Positions 1-11,752 are shown, counted from the stretch's first letter. The stretch: 64,000 nt of DNA from Hofstenia miamia (GCA_004352715.1 SCFE01000023.1:552675-616674); one strand, 5' to 3'. Program-made: numbers and translations. Notes: generated from the letters alone by a model not told the origin.

Positions 1-948
1 GTAGTCGCTGCCGTTCACAATCAGTCTCACAAGTTACACTTGTTTTATTCTCTGAATGGAGCCATCAAAAGACAACTTTCGCTTCTACATTTTTACACTG
101 GGTTTGAAGGCAAAGGAAATTCATCGCGATTTAGCAGACGTCTTCCCCGAAAGTGTACCTTCATTTGACACTGTTGCGCGATGGATCCGACACTTCAACG
201 ATGGTAAGGACTCTTTGGAAGATGAGGAACGCTCAGGTCGGCCACGCTCTTCCTTGACCAAGGACATATTTGCTCGTGCAGAGGCCATTGTGACTAAAGA
301 TCGGCGCATCACACTGAGATTTTTTGCTGCTGAGTTGTCCATAAGTTATGGAAGTACCTACAGCATCATCCATGACGAATTAAAGATGACCAAGCGCTGC
401 GCACAGTGGATACCGCACATGCTCACAGATGATCATCGGGCACAGAGTCCAGATTTGCCGCCGGTGGCTTGAAATGTTTTCGAAAAATGGACCGAAGCGA
501 CTCTCTGATGTTGTGACAGGAGATGGGTGCTGGATTTCCTTTTTCACAATGGCCGACAAGTCCTCCAAAATGGTCAGCTTACTGAAGATGACCCTCGACC
601 TCAGGATTTGCAGAAGAGTTTTCGCAGCAGGAAGAAGATGTTCACCACCCACCGTACTTCCCAGACTTGGCTTCTTGCGACTTTTGTTTATTTCCAAAAG
701 TCAAAAAAGCCATTTCTGGAAGGCCGTTTTCAAGGATTCAAGACTTGGCGAGAGCAGTTCGTTCAGAATGGCGGAGCATATCTACTTCGGAGTACCATCG
801 ATGCTTCCAGAGTTGGAAGATGAGGATTCAGCGGTGCATAGATAGTGACGGAAAGTACTTTGAAGGAATGTGTCCATTGATTTTTCAACTTTGTAATTTT
901 TCTTTAAATAAATGAATTGGTTGCAAAACTTTTTGATCACCCCTCGTA
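1..948 (+). mobile_element. mariner-family DNA transposon, dead, 5' end outside window
   Basis: A Tc1/mariner transposon whose left end lies before the window. The transposase would cut and paste the element through a DDD catalytic triad. An N-terminal helix-turn-helix part reads openly from 56 to about 440 (residues such as TVARWIRHFNDGKDSLEDEE), then the frame shifts to one containing the first catalytic Asp (TGDGCW, near 515-530). The C-terminal part (SCDFCLFPKVKKAI, 670-880) is in a third frame. The stretch between them is much shorter than in the family, and I see no second catalytic Asp, so there is probably an internal deletion. The right terminal inverted repeat, ending gatcacccctcg, abuts a TA at 947-948, the expected mariner target duplication. 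Family assignment is strong; subfamily is not determined. Confidence 0.9.
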
Positions 949-1854
949 CTGTTTTGATGGATTTATGAAAAATGGCGCTTATTCAACAAGAATTTCAACG
1001 CTTGTCATTACATTACATTTATAGAATCGAAAATGTGTTTTAGAAATGCAAATTACATAAGAATTTTAACAGCTATCTATGACCGTTTCTAGCTTAAACA
1101 TCCACGGTAATCTTAAGACGAGTAAAAAAAATTGGCACGATAAATAAAAACGTATATAAGCTCAGTTTCATTATTTATCATATCAAGGTAATAAAAGTAG
1201 CTAATCGGTCATGAAAGTCAATTTGTTCAGGTTAGTGGGCGCACTAAATCATTAAAACAACAATTTCAACATCATAGTTGAAAATAGTTTGCCATACTTG
1301 GCTTGCACTGTTGAATCACTATAAAATAAAAAATTTAACGCACATATACACATAGAAGAATAAACATGTGTGTAAAACAAACAGTTAATTGTTTCAACCA
1401 CGTGCAAAAAATTGTTAAATAAATGAAAATTAGTGAGACTAAATGCTTTGACATTTGATGTTTTGACTATTTCGTCATTACTTCAAATTTCTAAATTAAT
1501 CATCCAATCAAATTGCTTACTTTAACTAAGTATATATTAAACCGTGATGAGATAAATTTAAATAAATAACATTTACATTTTAATTTTAACCTTTAAGATG
1601 ATAATAAAAAACTGAAATATCTCGAGATGAGTCAAACTTTTTTTAAAATGATTTCAGGTTAGAGAACTGTGGCTACAGGGTTTAGCCGCGATAACAGCCG
1701 GTGTTGGATAAAAATACTTCGGCTAAGGCCGATTACGTCTAAACATTCCCATGATGTCGCCTAAATACTTTAATTATTTAGCTCTGAATTGTGCGTTTGA
1801 TACAGGGCATAGTTACGTATAGAGCGGCATTGCAACTGATTGACAGAGAAGTAA
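949..1854. other. AT-rich intergenic stretch, no gene seen
   Basis: No reading frame with recognisable composition, splice-bounded exon or transposon end is visible. The last 180 bases before the gap (from about 1674) are richer in GC and contain ggctaaggccgattacg-like sequence that may belong to a repeat continuing into the gap. Confidence 0.5.
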
Positions 1855-2854
1855 NNNNNNNNNNNNNNNNNNNNNNNNNNNNNNNNNNNNNNNNNNNNNN
1901 NNNNNNNNNNNNNNNNNNNNNNNNNNNNNNNNNNNNNNNNNNNNNNNNNNNNNNNNNNNNNNNNNNNNNNNNNNNNNNNNNNNNNNNNNNNNNNNNNNNN
2001 NNNNNNNNNNNNNNNNNNNNNNNNNNNNNNNNNNNNNNNNNNNNNNNNNNNNNNNNNNNNNNNNNNNNNNNNNNNNNNNNNNNNNNNNNNNNNNNNNNNN
2101 NNNNNNNNNNNNNNNNNNNNNNNNNNNNNNNNNNNNNNNNNNNNNNNNNNNNNNNNNNNNNNNNNNNNNNNNNNNNNNNNNNNNNNNNNNNNNNNNNNNN
2201 NNNNNNNNNNNNNNNNNNNNNNNNNNNNNNNNNNNNNNNNNNNNNNNNNNNNNNNNNNNNNNNNNNNNNNNNNNNNNNNNNNNNNNNNNNNNNNNNNNNN
2301 NNNNNNNNNNNNNNNNNNNNNNNNNNNNNNNNNNNNNNNNNNNNNNNNNNNNNNNNNNNNNNNNNNNNNNNNNNNNNNNNNNNNNNNNNNNNNNNNNNNN
2401 NNNNNNNNNNNNNNNNNNNNNNNNNNNNNNNNNNNNNNNNNNNNNNNNNNNNNNNNNNNNNNNNNNNNNNNNNNNNNNNNNNNNNNNNNNNNNNNNNNNN
2501 NNNNNNNNNNNNNNNNNNNNNNNNNNNNNNNNNNNNNNNNNNNNNNNNNNNNNNNNNNNNNNNNNNNNNNNNNNNNNNNNNNNNNNNNNNNNNNNNNNNN
2601 NNNNNNNNNNNNNNNNNNNNNNNNNNNNNNNNNNNNNNNNNNNNNNNNNNNNNNNNNNNNNNNNNNNNNNNNNNNNNNNNNNNNNNNNNNNNNNNNNNNN
2701 NNNNNNNNNNNNNNNNNNNNNNNNNNNNNNNNNNNNNNNNNNNNNNNNNNNNNNNNNNNNNNNNNNNNNNNNNNNNNNNNNNNNNNNNNNNNNNNNNNNN
2801 NNNNNNNNNNNNNNNNNNNNNNNNNNNNNNNNNNNNNNNNNNNNNNNNNNNNNN
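1855..2854. other. assembly gap of exactly 1000 N
   Basis: One thousand N, a round placeholder size. Reading frames reported across it are artefacts. The right edge lies inside a LINE copy (see next entry), so the unread bases probably include the 3' end of that LINE. Confidence 0.98.
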
Positions 2855-2975
2855 AAGATCCAATTTGCGAGTCAGTAGTCGATTGAACAGGAGGAGATCA
2901 CAGACATGGAAATAGAGTGACAGCGGGAGAGTGGAGAATTTCAGCAGAGCGTCTTTATAGTCCAAAGGGGAAATC
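2855..2975 (-). mobile_element. LINE family B fragment, copy 3 (C-terminal end of RT ORF)
   Basis: On the minus strand this reads KDALLKFSTLPLSLYFHVCD, nearly identical to the C-terminal part of the LINE copy at 14749-15853 (KDALLKFSTLPLSLYFHACD). The nucleotide match to about 15123-15235 is obvious by eye. Only about 120 bases lie outside the gap. The family is a non-LTR retrotransposon of CR1/Jockey type, judged from the more complete copy. Confidence 0.85.
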
Positions 2976-3742
2976 CATTTGTATTATTCAAAATCAAATA
3001 TTTGTATTAATTCTCTATGCATATCTTGGTAATGTTGAATTATTAATATAAGCAGTAATCTCTTATTTTTTGATTTTGGGAATGGATTTATTGCAAACGT
3101 CACCTTCACAATTTTGTTCTTGGAAGGTACGACATGTTTCCGGAACTTGTCTTTGTTTTTTGCAAAATAATAATTTCCATCAGTTAATCTCGGAGTGGTG
3201 AAATATTAACGAAAAGGATTTGTGAAACTTTGAGTAAACTAGGCGTGAATCTGTTGCCACTGAACACAGAAAACAAAACAACTAAGCATCAGCATTTGTA
3301 TAGAAGCAAAAATTATTAATTATTGAATTACATCAAATTGCCTTACAGAGTGCCTTTACAGAGTGTGGTAAAATAATTTCAAAATCGAAATAACTAACCA
3401 CAATAAAAATTCTAATTTCCGGAAAGATTTTTTCCGGACAACTTAATCAGTGAACATGATTTCTTCTTAAAGAGATGATACACTATCAAATATGTATGGC
3501 CAATATTTGACGAATGCTTGATAGTGTATATATGAAAACAAATAATAAAACAGTATTACAAACTTGTTCCGTAATAAATTCACTGATAATTTCAATACTG
3601 CGCATTTAGTATCTCAATTAACGAATAACCACATTCTGTTTCATTGTTCCGATAAGAAACAATAAAAAAATAATTCCAAGTATAATACATGTTTTGCCAT
3701 GATTAATTAACATACATTCTGGTATTATATCTATATATACAT

Positions 3743-3746
<4 letters not shown>
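2976..3746. other. AT-rich stretch with one 12-bp-arm hairpin
   Basis: No gene seen. A perfect inverted repeat, atacactatcaa at 3478-3489 and ttgatagtgtat at 3518-3529, could fold into a 12-bp stem with a 28-base loop. VPS29 exons downstream of the one at 3832-4095 would be expected in this direction, but I could not find them here. Confidence 0.5.

Positions 3747-3785
<39 letters not shown>
3747..3785. repeat. (AT)n microsatellite
   Basis: About 19 uninterrupted AT units, lying in the intron just after the VPS29 exon. Confidence 0.97.
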
Positions 3786-3787
<2 letters not shown>

Positions 3788-3831
3788 GCCAACGCAAACT
3801 TAGTCAAATACTGTAAAGAGAAAATTAATAC

Positions 3832-4095
3832 CTGATGGCCATGACACAATCCAATCTTAAACTGACCAACAGAAATAACCTTTTGTTCTGGGTAATTAGC
3901 TTCATCAAAGTCTCCACGTACAACGTGAACATCTGAAGCCAATGACTTTAAATATTCATATGCATCTCGAGAGCACAAATTACCAGTACATAGAATGTGC
4001 TGAATTTTACCAGGTACTAAAAGCTTACGAAATTTTTGAGGTAAATTTACAGTTCGATGTGGTATATGAAGATCGCCAATTACTAGTACGAGCAT
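3832..4095 (-). CDS. VPS29: VPS29 retromer subunit, first coding exon only (88 codons)
   Basis: VPS29 is a small metallophosphoesterase-fold subunit of retromer, which retrieves cargo from endosomes. On the minus strand the exon encodes [14 protein letters not shown] through [12 protein letters not shown], matching the N-terminal half of the roughly 180-residue family, including the [13 protein letters not shown] and VRGDFDE motifs. A good donor (cag|gtatt) follows the His-Gln codons, in phase 0, where I recall the human gene also splicing. Just before the ATG there is an acceptor-like tttcatttag|a, so the start may be here or an upstream exon may add a few residues. The C-terminal half (the SGHTHKFEA region) is not visible to the left; it may lie in the 1-kb gap or outside the window. 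No damage is seen, so I take this as a functional exon and not a retrocopy. Confidence 0.92.
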
Positions 4096-4099
4096 TCTA

Positions 4100-5739
4100 A
4101 ATGAAAAATTGCATGAATAAAAAAAATAAAAGTGTGTTACAGCGTTGAATGTACAAAGGTAAGAAAATAGGTAACAGTATTCGCGAGAGGAAAAATGCAA
4201 TAAATGACCTAATAAATGGATATAAAAAATGCAAATATTAAAAATGAACACAATTTAGTGTTATTTAAAACACGCACAGAAAAAGAGTATCGCCTAGTTT
4301 CACGCTCTGTTGCAGACATTTTTTAAAGAAAAAAAGCACAAATCAGATATTACTGAATGGAATTTTACTGTAAAACGAAAGCCGTTCTTCAGCGACTGGA
4401 TAAAGATCAAATGAAAGCGTCTAGGAATTACAGCATCATATATTAGTACACAATTATGAAATTGTCTGACACCAAACTAAGAAAAACATTCAATGCTGAC
4501 AACCACCTGCTTCATGAAATTTTCCATCATGGGTGTACACAGAGTATGAATGTGTACTTTATTTCTGAAATAGATGTTTAATTGTTTCTATTTAAATGTT
4601 TCATTTCTCATCCGACAGAAAGAAGCAAATTTAAGATGAATTACATACAAAATTACATAGTGTTTCAAATTTTTGTCTGCAAATCTTCCATTATTTTCTA
4701 GTAGTTTTTAATTTTTTTAAATGGCCGTTCAATGTTGCTGTCAGATGTCAGATGAAGAGAATTTTCGCAATTTGGAGAAATCACTCGGGACCGAACTTTA
4801 GAGCAGTTGAGAATTTCGTCTAAGGCTGTCATTCCTTCAATCCAGCCTGCCAAATTGCTATATCCTTCCACAAAGTTACACTGTTTTTTCTAAGCTTTTG
4901 ATTAAATTAGGATACTTCAAGTAAACTTTAGATAGAACAAAAGTTTCACTTTAAGCATAGGCGCAAATAAAACATGGCTTTTGTCACCAATAGCCCGCCA
5001 AACTGCACCAGAATCACTAAGTCCTTAATAGTTTCAAAATTTTCACAATATCATAGTTCCACGCTCATTAATGACCATGACTCCCATCTGTCAGAACAAA
5101 GTTTCCAAAAGCTGTCATTCGCTTTTTGTTATTATTGTTGCTACTTTTACAGATGAGATCAGGTCATTCACTTGATTAATTTCTACCTTTGTTCGCATCG
5201 CCACATTATGAAGAAGATCAAGCATATATGGGGCGTGGTCTGACATGTACAGCTTATAATGTTTTCGATCAACAGACTTCCACCGATTTTGTATATGAAA
5301 AATCAGCCAGTTTTCAAATAAACGCATGCTCATACTTTTTTGTTTTAATTTGTGTTTCATCGATAATGACTAAATTGCGGGAAGTTCGTTCAATTGGCAG
5401 CTCTTGTTTGCAATATCATTTTTTTTATTTTGGTATTTTCTAGTGGAATATTGAGCTCTATGCACATTTAGACAAAATCGCAATAAAAACACATTTCGGT
5501 ATTATCTGCTTGACGAAAATTACCAGTGCATTCCAACCTCTTTTGGTGCAAATCAGAATTTCTGTGCATAATTGAGAAATCATTGTAGAGCGTAAATTCT
5601 TAAATTCGCTTGAATTTTTGCTTCACGGTCTACTTTGGCATTGTTGATAACTCAAATTGACGCTAAAATTGATCTAATAGCAACATTGTGTTTTTCAACA
5701 CTATTAACAGAATAAGCGTGTCTGCAAACAAGTTATATA
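4100..5739. other. no recognised gene
   Basis: AT-rich. A minus-strand reading frame at 5115-5360 and neighbouring frames (one reads NLVIIDETQIKTKK) look faintly protein-like and could be a decayed transposase, but I cannot place them in a family. Confidence 0.4.
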
Positions 5740-5916
5740 GGCGTTATTGCAGATCAGGGGACTCTGATATATAAACAATGTTTCTACGCAACACTGTATA
5801 TGACGTCATCTGTTTATTATACAGTTTAATTAGTTATTGTTATTACACAGATTAATTAGGTTTCAGTTCAAGTTCTCCAAAGTCAATTCTATTAGTTTGT
5901 AGAACCCATTGTTCTA

Positions 5917-6303
5917 ATGGTACGACAGAAACAACTGAATAGTGTGTCGAACGAAGAGGATGGAAGTACTCATCTGATTCAGTGCACTGGTCCTGGACAT
6001 GATGGCGAAAGCTGCATTGCGTGGGTTTCAGTCTGGCTACCGAAAAAGATACCGCGAGACTTTCTTGATCGTGACTTTTTCTGTGGCTTCTGTTCTGCCT
6101 CTATTGTACAAAAATTGCAAGCTGAAAAAACTCCTCCCATTTCTCCATTTGAACCAAATTACGCCGAAATTGCCAAAAACGTTGCGACCGAACAAGAAGA
6201 ACAAAAACGCAGAGCATGTAGTATAATTATTTCTGGAACAAAAAAGTCATCCAATGAATCTGCATTGATATCAACAATTGCAAACGCAGCCGCCGTTAAC
6301 CTT
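5917..6303 (+). pseudogene. LINE ORF1 remnant with PHD-like zinc finger (CR1-type)
   Basis: The frame from 5917 encodes about 129 residues up to the N at 6304. It contains a cysteine and histidine arrangement (IQCTGPGHDGESCIAW ... FFCGFCSA) resembling the PHD-like finger of CR1-group ORF1 proteins, which bind nucleic acid. After that comes a charged stretch (EQEEQKRRACS). It is joined through a single N to the far C-terminal end of an ORF2, so most of the element is missing. Confidence 0.7.
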
Positions 6304-6673
6304 NGGTTACTCAAGAAATGAATTAGAGTATGCGTACAAATCACTGGTTTTTGGTAACATTAATTATGGCGTAGAAGTTTACGGATGTTCTCATCCTTCT
6401 GTGTTACAGAGAATTGATCGCGCGCAGAAAAAAGCCATCAAGTTCAACATAATAGCTTCATTCCAGCCTATCGCAGAAATTATTATTCAGAAAGACAGGA
6501 AATTAATCATGAAAATTCTAAAGAATCCAGATTGTCACCCATTAGCAGATCTCATACCCTCACGAAGTATCTACAGTGAAACAAGGCTCCGAAACCGGCT
6601 TCCTCCAACAATCACAGTGCAGCATTATCAAAATCTCTCTATCTTTCCAAATCGGGCGCTTAAATTAAGTTAA
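6304..6673 (+). pseudogene. LINE ORF2 C-terminal remnant (CR1-type)
   Basis: After the single N at 6304 the frame reads NINYGVEVYGCSHPS, then RIDRAQKKAIKFN and ends with NRALKLS and a stop. This is the region after the reverse transcriptase in CR1-like elements. Endonuclease and catalytic RT motifs are absent. A (TTG)n run follows at 6722-6738. Confidence 0.75.
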
Positions 6674-6759
6674 ATTGATTTTTAAATCTAGATGTTATTT
6701 CTTGATTTCTAATTTAAGACTTTTGTTGTTGTTGTTGTAAACTTAAATTCTAAATTTTA

Positions 6760-6864
6760 CAATATCTTATAGACCTAAACCCTAACCCAAGTCACAACGT
6801 GACGTTTCTTAAACCTAAACCCTATAACCTAAATTTTTCAATATTTTATAGACCTAAACCCTAA
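6760..6864. repeat. 79-bp tandem duplication containing telomere-like ccctaa words
   Basis: The segment caatatcttatagacctaaa... at 6760 recurs at 6839 with one change, giving a period of 79 bases. Three short cctaaaccctaa-like strings lie within. They are too few and too irregular to be telomeric repeats. Confidence 0.75.
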
Positions 6865-6965
6865 ACAATGAATTTTTACCATTTGATGACGTAAACCCTT
6901 AGCATGTCACTTCGGCTTTTAGAAATCAGAGTCCCCTGATCCGCAATAACGCCGTTATATATGCC

Positions 6966-8187
6966 TATTATATGACACTCCATTTCTGACCACAGACAAC
7001 AAATATAGTAGTCACTTTGCCAAGCCCTAGCAATTAATAAGAAATGGAAATACCCGAGTTCCATTACGCTTTACACAATCTCGTTTATTGTAATCCAAAT
7101 AATTATATGTAGCAGCGCGTCTTGTTGATAGAGGCTATGTCAAGAATTTACAAATGGCATCCAAATATGTTGTTAACCTATAGCACTAGTTTCTGTGAAA
7201 TAAGTAGATAAACCTTATTAGATTAATACACATATTTACTAAATTATTTATATTTCATAAACGTTAGCAACAATAGAAAAAAACTTCATCTAATGCATTA
7301 ATACTCATGAAAAAACTTTAACATTAAAAAGTAAAAGTGAAACTACTTTTAGCAGGAAATGATTTTCTGAGTAACATATATTTCGTCCAAAATACTTGTA
7401 CCTAAAATTACTTAGTAATGTAAATATTAAATGTATAAAATTAAAATGATAACGGTATTCTAAAAAATATTTAAAAATAGCAAACAAAGATGTACAATAT
7501 TAACAATTTTAAATAATGGTTACTATGGGGTTACTTAAATGGAACTACTCTTTGAACGAATAATTCTTGGTGTTTATGAAAAAATTACACAATATGCAGA
7601 TTAAAACGAAATTGCAAGTTTCCTAAGATTAAATTAGATTTTTGGAAAGTAAGAATTAAACTTCCCACAAGACTTTTTTACTAAAGGCAATGACTTTTCA
7701 GTGTCATTTTAATATTGAATCTATGTATGTGTACAACTAAGAAAAACGTAAATGAATTTTGTGTGTATCACTTTGAGACAGATTCACAATTTTTCTATAT
7801 GATGATTTTGTTGTGTAACTGTATATAATTAAGAACAGTTTTTGCTTATGCTCAATGTTTTTTGGATGATGATTAAGCTTAGAAATTTATTAATGCTAAT
7901 ATTTAAAAAACATTTAACAGTACTATTGTCAACAGAAAATTAATATATTGGATTATATATGTAAGCAACATTGTGAGTCATTATTAATGATACAGAATTA
8001 AATATTATTGAGAAAATGAGCAATGTTTTTTATGATATTTATTTGACACAAGGTATAGACAGTAGCGACGCCAATGTAATTAAACAGTCCATTCCATTAC
8101 CATATCACTTGAAAAGTAGAAAATATCAGTTATTGATTTGACCATTTTCAAATATTCCTTGGAAGGGGTGGTGTAATATTACATCAA
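6966..8187. other. AT-rich stretch, no gene seen
   Basis: No convincing reading frame, terminal repeat or RNA gene. Confidence 0.5.
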
Positions 8188-8550
8188 TCTATTATATAAA
8201 GGGCAAAATGTGTGTGTTTTCCGCTTATAAATCAGACCTAGGTACCAAAATCATATATTTTTGTAGCCCTCATTACCTCCTGAAGGTTTTAGGCACATTT
8301 AATTATTGACTTAAATGTTCAGATACTTCATTTCTTTATATAAGTGGAATTTCATAGTTCCTCTTATTATTTAACAGCTTTCTCAGTTTTACAGCTGTTT
8401 TAGGGAGAATTTCTCTGTTTTCACAGGTAAATTAGGGAAAATTTCCCAGTTTTTGTAGACATAGCTTATATTGGGAGGTAAGATATCCCAGGGAGAATTT
8501 TCTGCTTTTTTGAATGCATTTCCCGAGCGAAGCACGGGTCAAACAGCTAG
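8188..8550 (+). mobile_element. non-autonomous Helitron
   Basis: The 5' end, tctattatataaagggcaaa, begins with TC after an A. The 3' end carries a short GC-rich hairpin (cccgagcgaagcacggg, 8522-8538), then eleven-odd bases and CTAG at 8547-8550, followed by T. TC start, 3' hairpin, CTRR end and insertion between A and T are the hallmarks of Helitrons, which move by rolling-circle replication. At 363 bp there is no room for a Rep/helicase, so it is non-autonomous. Internal repeated gggagaattt-type words are common in such elements. Confidence 0.85.
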
Positions 8551-9955
8551 TATATAATATTTGCACTGTTATATTGTAGAATTTCAAAGCAAATCGAATT
8601 ATGTTTAGTCATACTTAGATAGCAATTAGGAAAATTATTTTTACAGACAACAAAAATACGTATTTTTGACGTAGAACTAAATTATGCATATGTATGATGT
8701 ATATAATGTATTTGAAGTTTATCAAAATATATTTAAAAATTTGGATTTTTTTATTGTTCTACCTTAAAATTTTAACCAGCTTATGTATAAGGAATGGCAA
8801 ATGACTATTTAAATAAAAGATCCGTGAAACAAAATGTGTTGTGGACTCCAGTGCTGTTTGTGTTCGGGCCAACACTATTTAGCAACGGGTTACTGTATAG
8901 GTAGAGTGCAGACCCTCCTCTCTAGTAATATTTAGAAATTGCAGATAGCATATAATAAATAGTCCCAGAACGTAACCACGGAGGGAAAATTAAGCAGCAC
9001 CCAGGGTTTTTCCCAGTGTTCCAGCAGAACACAAATTTGCAGTTGTAAAAACGGAGATATGTATTTGCAAAATTAAGAATTAAGGAAAGCTGATTTTAGG
9101 CTATTGCTGACACAGAAGCTCAGCAGCAGTGTAAGAAACAAGGGTGCAATTTGTAGTTTTTTAATCAAGGCTTCTACATTTGCTGTCAATTTTTGTTTCT
9201 ATTAATTTAAATTTCCTGTTGTAAATTGCATAGGAAAAAATCTGAGAGCACCCAAAAATTACAGGGTCAGTCTTCATAACTTTTCTGATAAGGGACATCC
9301 AAAAAATCGTAGCTTAATTTCATTTTAAAGGATTTTGTCGATGTGAGGTTGGAAAGTGCATTTATCAAATATTTTCATATCCAGCATAGAATCGGTTTGA
9401 ATAATTCGATTGAAGACAACAAACATGAGAATTTCGTTCAGAATAAGGTCATTTTCTTTGTACCACTTTTGTAATGTGATTTTACTTGTAAAACATATTT
9501 ATTCAAAAAATGATTATGCAGAAATTATTCTATGGCCATAGACGCCATAAGGAACTTAACATTAAGGGAGCAAAACTTTCCAAGCTTACATGCCAATACA
9601 TTTTTAAGTTATTTGTATTTAAAACAGCTTAGTGATTTGATATTTTACTCCTTTTTAAACAACCTAAGCAATTAAGGATATCACAACTTTTGACTTCTTT
9701 TCACAAATTAAGAAATGCATGCTATGATTATGTTATCTTAATTAGATGAATATATTATTATTTTAATAAGCAAATGCTAAATTTAACAACTTTTTAATCT
9801 AAGAAATGAGAAGCAATTGTTTTTCAGAATCACTGATTATGTAGAGCATGTATCACAAACAAAACGCATTAATTCTATGTCAGTTATCTTAACAAATCAA
9901 GAGTGAACAAGTACAGGAGAAAAAATGTTATTAGACATTACTTCCATATTTGCAG
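8551..9955. other. AT-rich stretch, no gene seen
   Basis: Nothing recognised. It ends in an acceptor-like tract (ccatatttgcag) in front of the candidate exon at 9956. Confidence 0.45.
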
Positions 9956-10261
9956 CCCCTTGGAATTATTTCAGAACAAAAGAATACACAAGTTTTGTTG
10001 ATGGACTTCCTTAATCCATCATATGTGGTTTCAACAGAACAGAAACACTCCATTATCCTTTTATATAACTTTCAGTTACGTTCGCAAATGAATCTTCATT
10101 TTGAAAAGTGGCATGTTGTGGATAGGAAACATCGTCCACCAAAAATGTTTGAAGTAGCGCATTTTTTAAGTTTAGTGAGATTGTATGTTGATGAATTGTT
10201 TCAAGAGCTTCCAAGAACTGATTATTGCAAATACAAAACAGTTGTCAACATATTTTTTTAG
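9956..10261 (+). CDS. unrecognised candidate terminal exon, about 101 codons
   Basis: An open frame starts directly after an acceptor-like atatttgcag and runs in phase 0 to a TAG at 10259-10261. The residues are well mixed and not just the N, K and I expected from AT-rich noise (for example LHFEKWHVVDRKHRPPKMFE, then RLYVDELFQELPRTDY). I do not recognise the family. It has no ATG at its start, so it would need an upstream exon, and I could not find one. It could be a real 3' exon, or a fragment of a transposon protein. Confidence 0.4.
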   Translation, partial: PLGIISEQKNTQVLLMDFLNPSYVVSTEQKHSIILLYNFQLRSQMNLHFEKWHVVDRKHRPPKMFEVAHFLSLVRLYVDELFQELPRTDYCKYKTVVNIFF

Positions 10262-11742
10262 ATTTTTACATTACTAAATTCTGATATTTATTTACTATGT
10301 CATATTCACACAGATTTTAATACTAATATTTTCAATAAGTTTTATATGCAAGATATATGTTTAGTATTGTTTACTATTCAAGAAAATGAAAATATTTGAA
10401 ATGAACGTCTAAGACTACCACTAGTTACTTAAAATTCTAATACTCGGGAGCATCCAACTATTTTTTCTTTCAAAATGAATATTTTTGAAGTATTTATTTA
10501 CCAATTTTTTACAAAAATATTGAAATAGAAACATACTGTTATTCATTAGTAATTATATATATACAGTAAGAAAAAAAATTTGAATGTTTTTGAAAATATT
10601 TTGATAAAATTTTCGTTTTATTTTTGAGTCTGAGTGTTCGTCAGTATATTCAATTGAAATATTGAGGTGACTGCCACCTCACTTCCGGCAAACTGTCTAT
10701 GGCATTAAATGATGTAAGAAATGAAAATTTACATGAAATCAAATCTTTTTTATGCGATCTGACAGCCTGCTCTTAAATTTAATAAATTGCGGCAAAATGA
10801 TAAATTCAGTTTCTTATTAGTAATGCGTGGTGAGTTAGTACTCTTGCATTGTTATAATTTTAAAACGTTGCAGAGATAAATTTATTGTTGCACATTGTCA
10901 ATACAATGCTTTTTCCGTTGATTTGATAGTGTTTCGCAAAGATAAATACAAATTATTTGGAAGCAGAAACGAATCAAATTTACAAATATATAAATTTCAA
11001 TCTTGTATTTACCATATTTATTATGATTATTTATTACATTACATTCTAACGTTTTTGAATGTTTAATGGATGTGATAACTGTAATGCAGGTGATGATATG
11101 CTATTGTTTATCTTTGCAATGAATTCCAGTTCCCAAGAACAATGATTTCGTGTAGTAATATTAATAAAAGCCTTTTAAAGAGCTTGCTTTTGCACATAAT
11201 ACATTTTTCTAAACTACTTAAAGAGTTTGCAAACCTGCTAGATTACACATGGCTCTATTCAACGCTTCAGTGCAACATGGTTACATTAGTTTAGTCATAA
11301 AAGCTCTGGTTTCCCAAATTTATCTGTAATGTAATTGAAAGATTAATTTCAACTAAATAATTTGAATCGTAAATTTTCAAATTCAGAATTAATTGTGTAG
11401 TTTTAGTGTGATTATAACGTAATTTTATCCCTGAGTTATAGTCGCATTGTTTTCATTAGGCATATTGATTACAGCTTTCAATTGTAGTCAGATTAACATC
11501 CAGACCTAATGTAAGAATGGGTTCGCGCACTGCTGTTCACAATGTATATATTAGTCAATGAAAATGCTTTCAAATAGAAAATTTTGTCCAAGTTCCAAAT
11601 CGCCATCTCTATATTCCAGTACTTTAAATTCCAAGGCGACTGCTTTCAAATATTTTTCATTAGACACTCCTGCTAAATTTAGAACAAACGTTAAGCCTTG
11701 TTTTAAGTCATCGAAGATCATTGCACATTGCTTTAATTTAGT
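10262..11742. other. AT-rich stretch, no gene seen
   Basis: No supported feature. Confidence 0.5.
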
Positions 11743-11752
11743 TCATCTTATT

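Larger units (their letters stand above)
5740..6953. repeat. 29-bp inverted repeat enclosing a LINE remnant
   Basis: The left arm at 5740-5768 (ggcgttattgcagatcagg...) is repeated in reverse complement at 6925-6953 with one mismatch. A TATA-rich stretch and a tacgtcatc-like string outside and inside the arms also correspond loosely. The simplest reading is that both arms are 5' leaders of the same LINE family in opposite orientation; a transposon with terminal repeats is an alternative. Confidence 0.8.

Noticed and set aside
1778-2965. Long open frames spanning the first gap, on both strands
   Set aside because: They are open only because N codons cannot give a stop. The same applies to the four frames across 16133-17132.
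6760-6864. Telomeric repeat array
   Set aside because: Only isolated ccctaa-type words are present, without a regular 6- or 7-base period.
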